From positions 1 through 6,818 of the forward strand of contig CAJTNK010000102.1 of assembly GCA_910577885.1 (NCBI GenBank): a DNA stretch of 6,818 bases. Reading direction: 5' to 3'. The position numbers and the translations under genes are program-made. The stretch's first letter is position 1. Each line of letters starts with the position of its first letter. The DNA is from an uncultured Rikenella sp. GTDB taxonomy: Bacteria > Bacteroidota > Bacteroidia > Bacteroidales > Rikenellaceae. Positions 1 through 5,607 of this stretch are shown here, one piece after another. Under the pieces are notes generated by a model that ran no database searches, was not told the DNA's origin, and saw only the letters and a list, made by a program, of their open reading frames with translations.

Positions 1-65
1 GCCAAACTGGCTGACCCGCTTTTTTGCCCGCAGGCCCGGTTGGCGTGCCCAGCGGCCCCCTCTCC

Positions 66-259
66 CTCTTCCTGGAGGCAACGCAACGGAATACCGTACG
101 CACGACCACCGTACTCCTGCGGATGGAGCAAGGTGCAGTCGAAGCCCAAGTAGCGGGTTCCGAGCTGCCTGCTATCGATGCCGACCAACTACACCCGCCG
201 TATCCGACGTACCACAATCGGCCGTAACCCCGGTTGCCAAAAGCGTCGCGGAAGCCCGG
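66..259 (-). pseudogene. FISUMP/C-type-lectin-like 3' end relic, copy 1 (frameshifted)
   Basis: Read on the minus strand, the first part gives PGFRDAFGN, then GYGGCSWSAS-AGSSE. The frame is then broken near 146-160 and continues one frame over as RYLGF and, at the end, RAYGIPLRCLQEE. The order of motifs (GFRD, W-S core, RYL-F, G-x-x-LRC-L) is that of the C-terminus of a Fib_succ_major/FISUMP domain, the C-type-lectin-like tail of many Bacteroidetes surface lipoproteins. The stop codon that ends the sister copies (TAG) is GAG here (66-68). There is no start codon and no N-terminal part. Assignment to the family is from motif recall; the frameshift and lost stop are seen directly. Confidence 0.55.
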
Positions 260-344
260 GGCTGTTTCTGTCAAAGGCTGTTAGCATTGCGGGATTTCGA
301 GCCGGCCAACGAAAAACGCGCCACAAAACGTGACTCGGGCACCG

Positions 345-374
345 TTCGCTATCATCCGAGATTCGTTACCTTTG
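345..374 (+). promoter_or_regulatory. Bacteroidetes-type promoter for the chr pair
   Basis: TACCTTTG at 367-374 matches the Bacteroidetes -7 consensus TAnnTTTG exactly. TTCG at 345-348, 18 bases upstream, is one base off the -33 element TTTG. Transcription would start about 20-25 bases before the ATG at 403. The spacing and position fit a primary sigma-ABfr promoter; transcription itself is inferred. Confidence 0.55.
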
Positions 375-402
375 CCGACGGATCTTAAACTCGTTTGGGC
401 AC

Positions 403-948
403 ATGGTGCGACAACTCTTTACGCTTTTCGCTTCGTTTTTCCGGATCGGATGCTTCACCTTCGGCGGCGGGTATGCCATGATTCCGATCATTCAGCGCGA
501 GATGATCGACCGGCGGCGCTGGGTCGAGGCCGAGGAGTTCATCGATCTGCTCGCCGTCGCACAGTCGGCTCCCGGACCGATGGCGGTCAATGTGTCGATC
601 CTGGTGGGTTACAAAATTCTCGGAACGCGAGGGGCTGTGGCGGCATTTTTCGGAACGGTCCTGCCGTCGTTCGTGATTCTGCTCGGGGTGGCGATTTTCT
701 TCTCCCGAATCAACGAAAATCCTACGGTTCGAAGCATCTTCAACGGAATGCGACCGGCGGTGGTGGCCTTGATTCTGCAACCGGTTTTCTCGTTCGCCCG
801 CGGGATGAAATACTGGGAGTACGGTGTGTTTATCCTCTTGGCCGGGGCTATTTGGCTGGGCCTCTCGCCGGTGTGGTGTATCGCGGGCGGGATCCTGGTC
901 GGTGTGGGGCGGGCCTGGTGGACAACGAAACGATTCAACGGAAAATAA
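403..948 (+). CDS. Chromate transporter family half-protein (CHR domain), first subunit
   Basis: The 181-residue product is a hydrophobic inner-membrane protein with one CHR domain (ChrA family, chromate/sulfate-type transporters). Family motifs are clear: FTFGGGYAMIP at residues 18-28 followed by a conserved glutamate (QRE), W40 and EEF, and AQSAPGPMAVN at 53-63. Alternating hydrophobic stretches and short charged loops suggest about five or six membrane segments. It is half the length of the fused ~400-residue ChrA of proteobacteria. With the next gene, only 12 bases downstream, it probably forms a heterodimer of opposite-topology subunits, as known for paired short CHR proteins. ATG 403 is the natural start, since the first segment begins right after it and a promoter lies just upstream. 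Chromate is the family's named substrate; the true physiological substrate in an anaerobe is uncertain. Confidence 0.9.
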   Translation: MVRQLFTLFASFFRIGCFTFGGGYAMIPIIQREMIDRRRWVEAEEFIDLLAVAQSAPGPMAVNVSILVGYKILGTRGAVAAFFGTVLPSFVILLGVAIFFSRINENPTVRSIFNGMRPAVVALILQPVFSFARGMKYWEYGVFILLAGAIWLGLSPVWCIAGGILVGVGRAWWTTKRFNGK

Positions 949-960
949 CGTGCTGTCGGG

Positions 961-1491
961 ATGCTCTACGTACAACTCTTTCTGACCTTTCTGAAAATCG
1001 GGCTTTTCGGTTTCGGCGGCGGGTATGCGATGATTTCGCTCATCCAGGCCGAGGTCGTGGTCCGACACGGCTGGATCTCGGCTGCTCAGTTCGCCGACAT
1101 CATTGCTATCTCGCAGGTGACGCCGGGGCCTATCGCGATCAACAGCGCCACTTATATCGGATATACGGCTACGGGGTCGGTGTGTGGGGCGGCTTTGGCG
1201 ACTTTCGGGGTCTGCTTGCCGTCGCTGGTTTTGATGCTCCTGGCCGCAAGGGTCTATCTCCGCATGAAGGAGAATCCGTATGTGGCGCAGGTCATGCGGG
1301 CGTTGAGGCCGGTGGTGATCGGGCTGATCCTGGCGGCTGCGCTCTTGTTGTTGACCCCGGACAACTTTATCGATTGGAAAAGTTATGTGATTTTCGGTGG
1401 AGTGCTGGTGGCTGCTCTGCGGAAGGTCAATCCGATTCTGTTGATCGTGCTTTCCGGTGTGGCGGGCTGGCTTTTGTATGGGCTGGGTTAA
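961..1491 (+). CDS. Chromate transporter family half-protein (CHR domain), second subunit
   Basis: The 176-residue product is a second CHR-domain membrane protein, paralogous to the gene before it. GFGGGYAMISLIQAE lies at residues 17-31, a HGW turn at 36-38, SQVTPGPIAIN at 51-61 and a long hydrophobic stretch at 117-131. The charged loop RMKENP (101-106) matches the SRINENP loop of the partner at about the same place. The ATG is 12 bases after the partner's stop, so the two are almost certainly cotranscribed and made in equal amounts for a two-subunit carrier. The family moves oxyanions such as chromate across the inner membrane. Substrate specificity cannot be read from the sequence. No downstream co-operon gene follows. 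Confidence 0.9.
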   Translation: MLYVQLFLTFLKIGLFGFGGGYAMISLIQAEVVVRHGWISAAQFADIIAISQVTPGPIAINSATYIGYTATGSVCGAALATFGVCLPSLVLMLLAARVYLRMKENPYVAQVMRALRPVVIGLILAAALLLLTPDNFIDWKSYVIFGGVLVAALRKVNPILLIVLSGVAGWLLYGLG

Positions 1492-1494
1492 GGG

Positions 1495-1528
1495 GTGCCG
1501 CTCGGCACTCGAAAGCTGGGGTTTTCTC
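1495..1528 (+). terminator. Possible weak terminator after the chr pair
   Basis: Four bases after the chr stop codon GTGCC (1495-1499) pairs with GGCAC (1504-1508) around GCTC. A TTTT run follows only at 1522-1525, about 13 bases later, which is far for an intrinsic terminator. The palindrome GTGCCGCTCGGCAC is also a repeat core found at several other places here, so termination may be secondary. Confidence 0.3.
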
Positions 1529-1561
1529 CGCAAAGGCCGCTGGCGTCGGCCCGCAAGAAGG

Positions 1562-1707
1562 CTTGGCTAAGCTCGGTAGCACCGGCGGGGGTTAGCCAAG
1601 GGGGCGTAGCCCCCTTGGCTGCGATCTTTGCTTACTTTCTGTCGCATCACAGAAAGTAGGAGCCCCCGCGGCTCGAGCGGGGGAGAGGAAAGAGATTGAT
1701 TCTTTCC
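1562..1707 (+). other. Cluster of four consecutive hairpins with an alternative pairing
   Basis: Four perfect or near-perfect stems follow each other. AGCCAAGGGGGC/GCCCCCTTGGCT (1594-1605 with 1609-1620) has 12 bp and a 3-base loop. CTTACTTTCTGT/ACAGAAAGTAGG (1631-1642 with 1649-1660) has one G-U. CCCCCGC/GCGGGGG pairs 1663-1669 with 1677-1683. GGAAAGA/TCTTTCC pairs 1687-1693 with 1701-1707. CTTGGCTAA at 1562-1570 can instead pair with TTAGCCAAG at 1592-1600, which would break the first stem. No T-run follows any stem, so a simple terminator is unlikely. It could be a structured 3' UTR, a small RNA or a structured repeat. The pairings are seen directly; the role is unknown. Confidence 0.5.
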
Positions 1708-1830
1708 GAGAGGGTAGGGGCCCGACGGTTTCACGCTGTGCCCGCGAAAGCAAGCCGGATGTCTGCCAGCTGAACAACTGCGACCTTTGGCCGCTCGGCA
1801 CACGAGAGTTGGAGTTGGCTCGATCAAAGC

Positions 1831-2119
1831 TTTTCTTACCCGAATGGCCCGGCTGGCGTGCCCAGCGGCCCCCTCTCCCTATTCCTGGAGGCAACGCAAC
1901 TGAAGACCGAACGCACGGCTTGCTGAGGCTTGCGGGACGATCCCATGGGGGTAGAAGGCCAAGTTGCGGGCATCGCCACTCTCCGCAGGACTCGATGACG
2001 ACCAGCTGTACCCACTGCCGCCGACGCCGCGCAGTGCCCCAAACCCATTGTAGTTTCCTGCGTCGCGGTAGCCCGGGGGTGCCGCTGGGCACTCCAACCT
2101 GGCCTGGCGGGCGAGAAAA
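1831..2119. repeat. 289-bp composite element with ~43-bp terminal inverted repeats
   Basis: The left end (1831-1873) starts TTTTCTTACCCGAATGGCC and runs through GGCGTGCCCAGCGGC. The right end (2075-2119) read on the minus strand starts TTTTCTCGCCCGCCAGGCC and runs through GGAGTGCCCAGCGGC. By eye about four fifths of positions agree. Between them lies only the FISUMP-type relic. This looks like a small non-autonomous (MITE-like) or cassette-type unit. No target-site duplication is obvious and no recombinase is encoded. Confidence 0.5.
1879..2094 (-). pseudogene. FISUMP/C-type-lectin-like 3' end relic, copy 2 (open to stop)
   Basis: On the minus strand this frame reads ECPAAPPGYRDAG, then GVGGSGYSWSSSS, ARNLAF, and closes with SRAFGLQLRCLQE and a TAG stop (1879-1881). 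That order fits the C-terminal end of a Fib_succ_major/FISUMP domain: an LPAAGYR-like entry, a GxGYxWSS core, a hydrophobic A-x-x-L-x-F strand and a G-x-x-x-RC end. It has about 66 codons after the inverted repeat, no signal peptide and no credible start. It is therefore a gene fragment or cassette, not a complete gene. The stop falls directly against the left inverted repeat. Family assignment is from motif recall. Confidence 0.6.
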
Positions 2120-2135
2120 TTTGCGGAGAAAACCC

Positions 2136-2158
2136 CAACAAAACGCCCATGGGCGTGC
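2136..2158 (-). terminator. Terminator-like repeat hairpin (minus orientation)
   Basis: ACGCCCATGGGCGT (2143-2156) is a perfect 14-bp palindrome followed, on the minus strand, by TTTTG. It is one of seven copies of the CGCCC/GGGCG-TTTTG module in this window. No minus-strand gene is present for it to terminate, apart from the relic frames. Confidence 0.35.
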
Positions 2159-2231
2159 CGAGCGGCACCCCGGCGGCGGCACCCCGGGGCCGGGTGGTGA
2201 AGTATTAAGAGCAGAACTTTCTGTACGAGAG

Positions 2232-4565
2232 GTGAGTAAAATAGGTATATACATCAAAAACAGACGGTGGACGGTGGGTTGGATGGTCGTTGTCGCTGCG
2301 GTGATCGGCGGGTATGCGGGGGTGTTGCCGCGGCGGTTGTTCGATGCGCCGTATTCCACCGTTCTGTATGCTCGCGACGGGGCGTTGCTCGGGGCCAGGG
2401 TGGCCGGGGATGGGCAGTGGAGATTCCCGCCCGGGGGAGGCGAACTCGCCGAGAAGTATGTCCGGGCGGTGGTCGAGTACGAGGATCGTCGGTTTTTCCG
2501 GCATGGGGGTGTGTCGTTGCCGGCGGTGGCACGCGCCGCGAGGCAGAATTGGCTGGCCGGAGAGGTGGTCAGCGGAGGGTCGACGCTGACGATGCAACTC
2601 GTGCGGCTCAGCCGGGGGAATCCGCCCCGGACCGTCGGCGAGAAACTGTGGGAGGCGCTGCTCGCCACGCGTCTCGAGTGGAGCTATACGAAAGAGGAGA
2701 TCCTCGCTCTGTATGCCGCTCATGCGCCGTTCGGCGGGAATGTCGTCGGATTGGAGGCGGCGGCGTGGCGATACTTCGGCCACGCCGCCGATCAGCTCTC
2801 GTGGGCCGAGGCGGCTGTGCTGGCGGTGCTGCCCAACTCGCCCGCCCTGATCCATCCCGGACGGGGGCGAGAGGCGTTGCTGCGAAAACGCGACGGGTTG
2901 TTGGAGCGGCTCTTGCGGGTCGGTGCGCTGGACAGCGTCGAGTATCGGGCGGCGCTGATCGAGCCGCTGCCCGAGGCGCCGGAGCCGTTGCCCCGGCATG
3001 CACCTCACCTGTTGGACGGGCTGCCGGCGGGAACCGCCCTGCGGTCGAGTCTCGACCTGGGGCTGCAACAACGCGTTCAACAGATCGTGGACCACTACGG
3101 CGCGCAGACGCTGGCCGTCAACCGCATCCGGAATGCGGCTGCGGTGGTGGCCGACGTGCGGACGGGCCAGGCGCTGGCCTACGTGGGGAATATCACCCCG
3201 TCTTCGGACGGTTCGGGTCGGGAGGCGGAGGACGGTCGGTCGGTGGATGTCGTCCGGGCCCGGCGCAGCACGGGGAGTCTGCTGAAACCGATCCTCTATG
3301 CCGCGCTGCTCGACCAGGGGCAGATACTGCCCCGGACGCTGGTTTTCGACACGCCGCTCAACATCGACGGTTTCGTGCCGTCGAACTACAGCCGCACGTT
3401 CAGCGGCGTCGTGCCGGCCGACGTGGCGGTGGCCCGGTCGCTCAACGTGCCGATCGTCCGTATGTTGACCCACTATAACAGCGGTCGTTTCCTGGGATTG
3501 TTGCGGCGGTTGGGGCTGACCACGTTCGACCGTTCGGCCGAGCACTACGGGGCGACGCTCATTCTGGGCGGTGCCGAGGGGACGCTTTGGGAAATGACCG
3601 GTCTTTATGCCGCTTTGGCCCGGTCGCTGGAGAGGGCCGGTCGACCGGATGGGGGTCGGGCGGCGGAGGATTTGCGGGGACTCTCCTGGTCGGCGGGCGA
3701 TTCGTTGGCGGGCGGGACGGCTTGTCCGCTGTCGCCGTCGGCGTTGTGGTATATGTTCGAAGCGATGAGCGGTGTCAACCGGCCGGAAGAGGAGGCGGCT
3801 TGGCAGGAGTTCGGCTCCATGAAGCGGGTGGCTTGGAAGACGGGGACCAGTTACGGCAACCGTGATGCGTGGGCCGTCGGTCTGACGCCGCGTTATGCGG
3901 TGGGCGTTTGGGTGGGGAATGCCGACGGCGAGGGACGGGCCGGGATGACGGGGGTCGGAACCGCTGCGCCGATCCTGTTCGATATTTTTTCGATGCTTCC
4001 GTCGGCCGAGCGGTGGTTCGAGGAGCCGTCGGGCGATATGGAGGCAGCGGCGGTTTGTCGGCGCAGCGGCCATCGGGCTTCGGAGTGGTGTGTGGCTTCG
4101 GGTGATCCGGTCGACACGCTGCCGGTCCCGCGGGCGGGGGTCGGAACGCCGCTCTGTCCCTACCACCGGCCCGTGGCGATGGGTGACGGAACGGTGCGCG
4201 GATGGTTCGTGTTGCCTCCGGCGGCGGAGTATTACTACCGTCAGTCGGCTTCGGACTATGCGGTGCCTCCGGTGGTGGCGGGTTCTCGCCCTTTCGACCT
4301 GATCTATCCCGAACACCGGGCGGTGCTCTATCTCCCCAAAGGATTTTCGGGGGCGGCTCAGGGATTTGTCTTCCGGGCGGCTCACCGGGCGGACAGTGCG
4401 CAGATCCACTGGCACCTGGATAACCGCTACCTCGGAACGACTCGTTCGGGGTCGTTGGCGGGCCATGCGTTGACGGTCGCGCCGGAGACGGGGGAACACG
4501 TCCTGACGCTGGTGGACGACGCGGGACATACGCTTCGGGTTCGTTTTACGGTTCTCTCGCGGTAG
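2232..4565 (+). CDS. pbpC: Penicillin-binding protein 1C (bifunctional class A PBP)
   Basis: The 777-residue product (E. coli PBP1C is about 770) is anchored by a membrane segment near residues 14-33 and acts in the periplasm, polymerising lipid II glycan and carrying a transpeptidase domain. The GT51 glycosyltransferase shows EDRRFF with E84, GGSTLTMQL at 115-123, and E141 (KLWEALL), 57 residues after E84 as in this family. The transpeptidase shows S349-LL-K352, S403-L-N405 and K536-TGT. A cysteine-containing linker follows (CRRSGHRASEWC, then CPYHR), and the last ~90 residues fit the BiPBP_C domain typical of PBP1C. GTG 2232 (VSKIGIYIKNRRW) is chosen because a basic stretch then precedes the membrane segment. 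ATG 2283 would cut this off, and anything further upstream is repeat. No clear TAnnTTTG promoter is visible. The gene stands alone, without the alpha-2-macroglobulin gene that often precedes pbpC. Confidence 0.93.
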   Translation: MSKIGIYIKNRRWTVGWMVVVAAVIGGYAGVLPRRLFDAPYSTVLYARDGALLGARVAGDGQWRFPPGGGELAEKYVRAVVEYEDRRFFRHGGVSLPAVARAARQNWLAGEVVSGGSTLTMQLVRLSRGNPPRTVGEKLWEALLATRLEWSYTKEEILALYAAHAPFGGNVVGLEAAAWRYFGHAADQLSWAEAAVLAVLPNSPALIHPGRGREALLRKRDGLLERLLRVGALDSVEYRAALIEPLPEAPEPLPRHAPHLLDGLPAGTALRSSLDLGLQQRVQQIVDHYGAQTLAVNRIRNAAAVVADVRTGQALAYVGNITPSSDGSGREAEDGRSVDVVRARRSTGSLLKPILYAALLDQGQILPRTLVFDTPLNIDGFVPSNYSRTFSGVVPADVAVARSLNVPIVRMLTHYNSGRFLGLLRRLGLTTFDRSAEHYGATLILGGAEGTLWEMTGLYAALARSLERAGRPDGGRAAEDLRGLSWSAGDSLAGGTACPLSPSALWYMFEAMSGVNRPEEEAAWQEFGSMKRVAWKTGTSYGNRDAWAVGLTPRYAVGVWVGNADGEGRAGMTGVGTAAPILFDIFSMLPSAERWFEEPSGDMEAAAVCRRSGHRASEWCVASGDPVDTLPVPRAGVGTPLCPYHRPVAMGDGTVRGWFVLPPAAEYYYRQSASDYAVPPVVAGSRPFDLIYPEHRAVLYLPKGFSGAAQGFVFRAAHRADSAQIHWHLDNRYLGTTRSGSLAGHALTVAPETGEHVLTLVDDAGHTLRVRFTVLSR

Positions 4566-4584
4566 GCCGTGGGGCCTGAGATGG

Positions 4585-4634
4585 TTTTTCTCTTCCGGCA
4601 GGCTCTTTTGTCGGATTTTCTCTTCCGTCAGGCC
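4585..4634 (+). repeat. Two imperfect tandem copies of the head motif
   Basis: TTTTTCTCTTCCGGCAGGC (4585-4603) and ATTTTCTCTTCCGTCAGGCC (4615-4634) are variants of the motif TTTTCTCGCCCG-n-AGGCC seen elsewhere in the window. They start 30 bases apart. Both lie just after the pbpC stop. Confidence 0.5.
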
Positions 4635-4666
4635 CCAGCGATACGGAGCATCGCCAGCTCACCGCG

Positions 4667-4685
4667 AGGCCCCGTTGGGGCTTTT
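4667..4685 (+). terminator. Intrinsic terminator downstream of pbpC
   Basis: GCCCC (4669-4673) pairs with GGGGC (4677-4681) around GTT, followed by TTTT (4682-4685). A/G at 4667-4668 can extend the stem into the T-run. It lies about 100 bases after the pbpC stop in the right orientation and is followed by GTCGGGGTTCTCTTG, the same tail as other copies of this hairpin module. Termination of pbpC here is likely but inferred. Confidence 0.5.
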
Positions 4686-4745
4686 GTCGGGGTTCTCTTG
4701 ACTTTAGTAGGCGGTCCCGCGCGGGAGCGCAGTCCCCTCAAACCC

Positions 4746-4880
4746 CGCGCGCCCCGCTTTAAGTAGCGAAATCGTTCAAACGCAAGGAACGTGTTTGAAA
4801 AGATTTCGTTGGCGCGCGGACAGAGATTGTTTCTCGCCCGAATGGCCAGTAAAACGCCCTATGGGCGCGCCTCCGCGGCG
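4746..4880. repeat. Structured repeat unit A
   Basis: The unit begins with a long imperfect hairpin. CGCGCGCC (4746-4753) pairs with GGCGCGCG (4811-4818), CGAAATC (4767-4773) with GATTTCG (4802-4808), and TTCAAAC (4775-4781) with GTTTGAA (4793-4799). A 70-bp segment (4811-4880) follows that is nearly identical to unit B: GGCGCGCGGACA, a head motif, GAATGGCCAGTAAAACGCCC and CCGCGGCG. This segment contains a minus-strand CGCCC/GGGCG-TTTT hairpin (4851-4867). Confidence 0.6.
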
Positions 4881-4927
4881 TAAGCGGGGCCCGGCCGGCC
4901 TGAGGCCAGTTCATGCTCGTCGGGATA

Positions 4928-5061
4928 GCGCGCCACGCCTTAGGAGCGATTCAACTATTTCGCACTCGGCGAAATAGAATGAATCGCCAAGGCGCGCGGA
5001 CAAAGCCTGTTTTTTCGCCCGAATGGCCAGTAAAACGCCCTATGGGTGCGCCCCCGCGGCG
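4928..5061. repeat. Structured repeat unit B
   Basis: The layout matches unit A but the stem sequences differ. GCGCGCC (4928-4934) pairs with GGCGCGC (4991-4997), CGCCTT (4936-4941) with AAGGCG (4989-4994, overlapping the first pair), GCGATTCA (4946-4953) with TGAATCGC (4980-4987), and CTATTTCGC (4955-4963) with GCGAAATAG (4969-4977). The 71-bp segment 4991-5061 repeats 4811-4880 with a few substitutions, including TGGGTGCG for TGGGCGCG. Confidence 0.6.
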
Positions 5062-5103
5062 GACGCGTTCGCGTCACGGCGCGGGCCTTTGTTAAGGTAG
5101 ACA

Positions 5104-5190
5104 CAGCCCGGTTCGCGTGCCGAGCGGCACCGCACCCGAGGTCGAACTTTCTCGCCCGTCAGGCCGGGTTGGAGTGCCCAGCGACACCCC
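5104..5190 (+). repeat. Doubled left repeat end before relic copy 3
   Basis: AGCCCGGTTCGCGTGCCGAG (from 5105) and AGGCCGGGTTGGAGTGCCCA (from 5161) are two versions of the same repeat end about 56 bases apart. The second is headed by TTTCTCGCCCG (5148-5158) and abuts the stop codon of relic copy 3. The first, with the palindrome GTGCCGAGCGGCAC, may be the remnant of another element. Confidence 0.5.
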
Positions 5191-5384
5191 TATTCCCGGA
5201 GGCACCGCAACTGAAAACCGCGCCCACCGGGCGTTTTGTTGGCCATTCGGGCGAGAAAGCCGTAGTTGAAGTGCAAGTAGCGGGCATTGCTGCCCGGCGC
5301 GGTCGACGACCAGCCATAACCGCTGAAGCCGACTTCATACAACCTGCCTCCGGTTCGCGATCCCGCGTCGCGGAAGCCCGGGGG
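5190..5384 (-). pseudogene. FISUMP/C-type-lectin-like 3' end relic, copy 3 (open to stop)
   Basis: Minus-strand reading gives PPGFRDAG, GFSGYGWSSTAPGSNARYL, then HFNYGFLARMANKTPGGR and GFQLRCLRE with a TAG stop at 5190-5192, 64 codons in all. This is the best preserved of the three relics. The WSST core and the ARYLHF strand are very close to typical Fib_succ_major/FISUMP tails. The frame stays open into the upstream repeat (CRAAPE before PPG), but no start or signal peptide exists. The codons for FLARMANKTPGGR are also a copy of the head/hairpin repeat module, so this part is mosaic. It is a fragment or silent cassette rather than a gene. Confidence 0.6.
5221..5237 (+). terminator. Terminator-like hairpin inside relic copy 3
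   Basis: CGCCC (5221-5225), loop ACC, GGGCG (5229-5233) and TTTT (5234-5237) form the window's cleanest copy of the hairpin-T4 module. It lies antisense within the relic reading frame and is followed by an inverted head motif (5248-5258). Confidence 0.35.
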
Positions 5385-5388
5385 TTCC

Positions 5389-5434
5389 GGTGCCGCTCGG
5401 CAGGCCCACCGGGCGTTTTGCTGGGGTTTTCTCG
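5389..5434 (+). repeat. Right repeat end of relic copy 3 with hairpin-T4 module
   Basis: GGTGCCGCTCGGCAGGCC (5389-5406) mirrors the left end of the element. GCCC (5404-5407) pairs with GGGC (5411-5414) before GTTTTG, and CTGGGGTTTTCTCG follows. The same sequence in the opposite orientation lies upstream of pbpC (2124-2168), and a near copy lies after asnA (6710-6752). Confidence 0.45.
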
Positions 5435-5577
5435 GCTAAAGCTTGTTCATCCGAAATCGGCCAGCCGGGTAAAAACACGAAGCGTGGGTACGCAAACTCC
5501 GCCGGAGGACAGGAACCAAAAGATTCGATGGCGGTCCGCCGGAGGAGAGACGCTGCAAAAAACGGCGCGGAACCTCC

Positions 5578-5607
5578 TGTGATATCGGCCGAAAAACACT
5601 ATCTTTG
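5578..5607 (+). promoter_or_regulatory. Bacteroidetes-type promoter for asnA
   Basis: TATCTTTG at 5600-5607 matches the -7 consensus TAnnTTTG. The -33 element is weak (TGTG, 5578-5581, 18 bases upstream). Transcription would begin about 5611-5614, leaving a very short A-rich leader before ATG 5626. The position makes the possible upstream TTG start (5605) part of the promoter. Confidence 0.6.

Larger units (their letters stand above)
1..402. other. Intergenic region upstream of the chr pair, mostly repeat-derived
   Basis: This stretch holds no convincing gene. A degraded FISUMP-type relic on the minus strand fills about 32-260. It is preceded by a head motif at 20-30 (TTTTTTGCCCG) and a left repeat end, AGGCCCGGTTGGCGTGCCC. 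The remaining ~140 bases (261-402) look unique and contain the chr promoter. A + strand reading frame at 24-227 runs through the repeat and matches no family I recognise. Confidence 0.6.
1492..2231. other. Intergenic region between the chr pair and pbpC, repeat-rich
   Basis: This ~740-base stretch holds no convincing gene. From left to right it has a GTGCC/GGCAC hairpin just after the chr stop (1495-1508), a cluster of strong hairpins (1562-1707), an apparently unique GC-rich stretch (1708-1830), a 289-bp element with a FISUMP-type relic between inverted repeats (1831-2119), and a terminator-like palindrome (2140-2156). An open frame continuous with pbpC runs upstream through 1809-2231. It translates repeat sequence and is not taken as part of the gene. 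Confidence 0.6.

Noticed and set aside
330..1595. Long + strand open frame (421 codons) and a minus-strand frame at 385-1533 over the chr genes.
   Set aside because: Both are Arg/Gly- or Arg/His-rich shadows of the two CHR genes in GC-rich DNA and lack family motifs.
1592..1827. Minus-strand frames through 1567-1827 as small genes.
   Set aside because: They read through the hairpin cluster and repeat cores, have no promoter, and resemble translations of structured non-coding DNA.
1809..2231. N-terminal extension of pbpC by about 141 codons.
   Set aside because: The extension translates the repeat element and relic in the wrong strand; a signal-anchor start at GTG 2232 gives the normal PBP1C length.
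2205..4529. Very long minus-strand open frame opposite pbpC (774 codons).
   Set aside because: It is Arg/His/Pro-rich with no domain signs, the typical antisense shadow of a GC-rich gene.
4795..5095. Two short + strand frames both encoding a SPEWPVKRPMGAPPRR-like peptide.
   Set aside because: The similarity comes from the direct repeat of units A and B; there is no start context and no conserved protein family.
66..5384. Active diversity-generating retroelement, with the relics as variable or template repeats.
   Set aside because: No reverse transcriptase or accessory gene is present, differences are not confined to adenine positions as far as can be seen, and the relics are not in a full target gene.
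4746..5440. CRISPR array.
   Set aside because: Repeats are long, irregularly spaced, in both orientations and lack uniform spacers; no cas gene is present.
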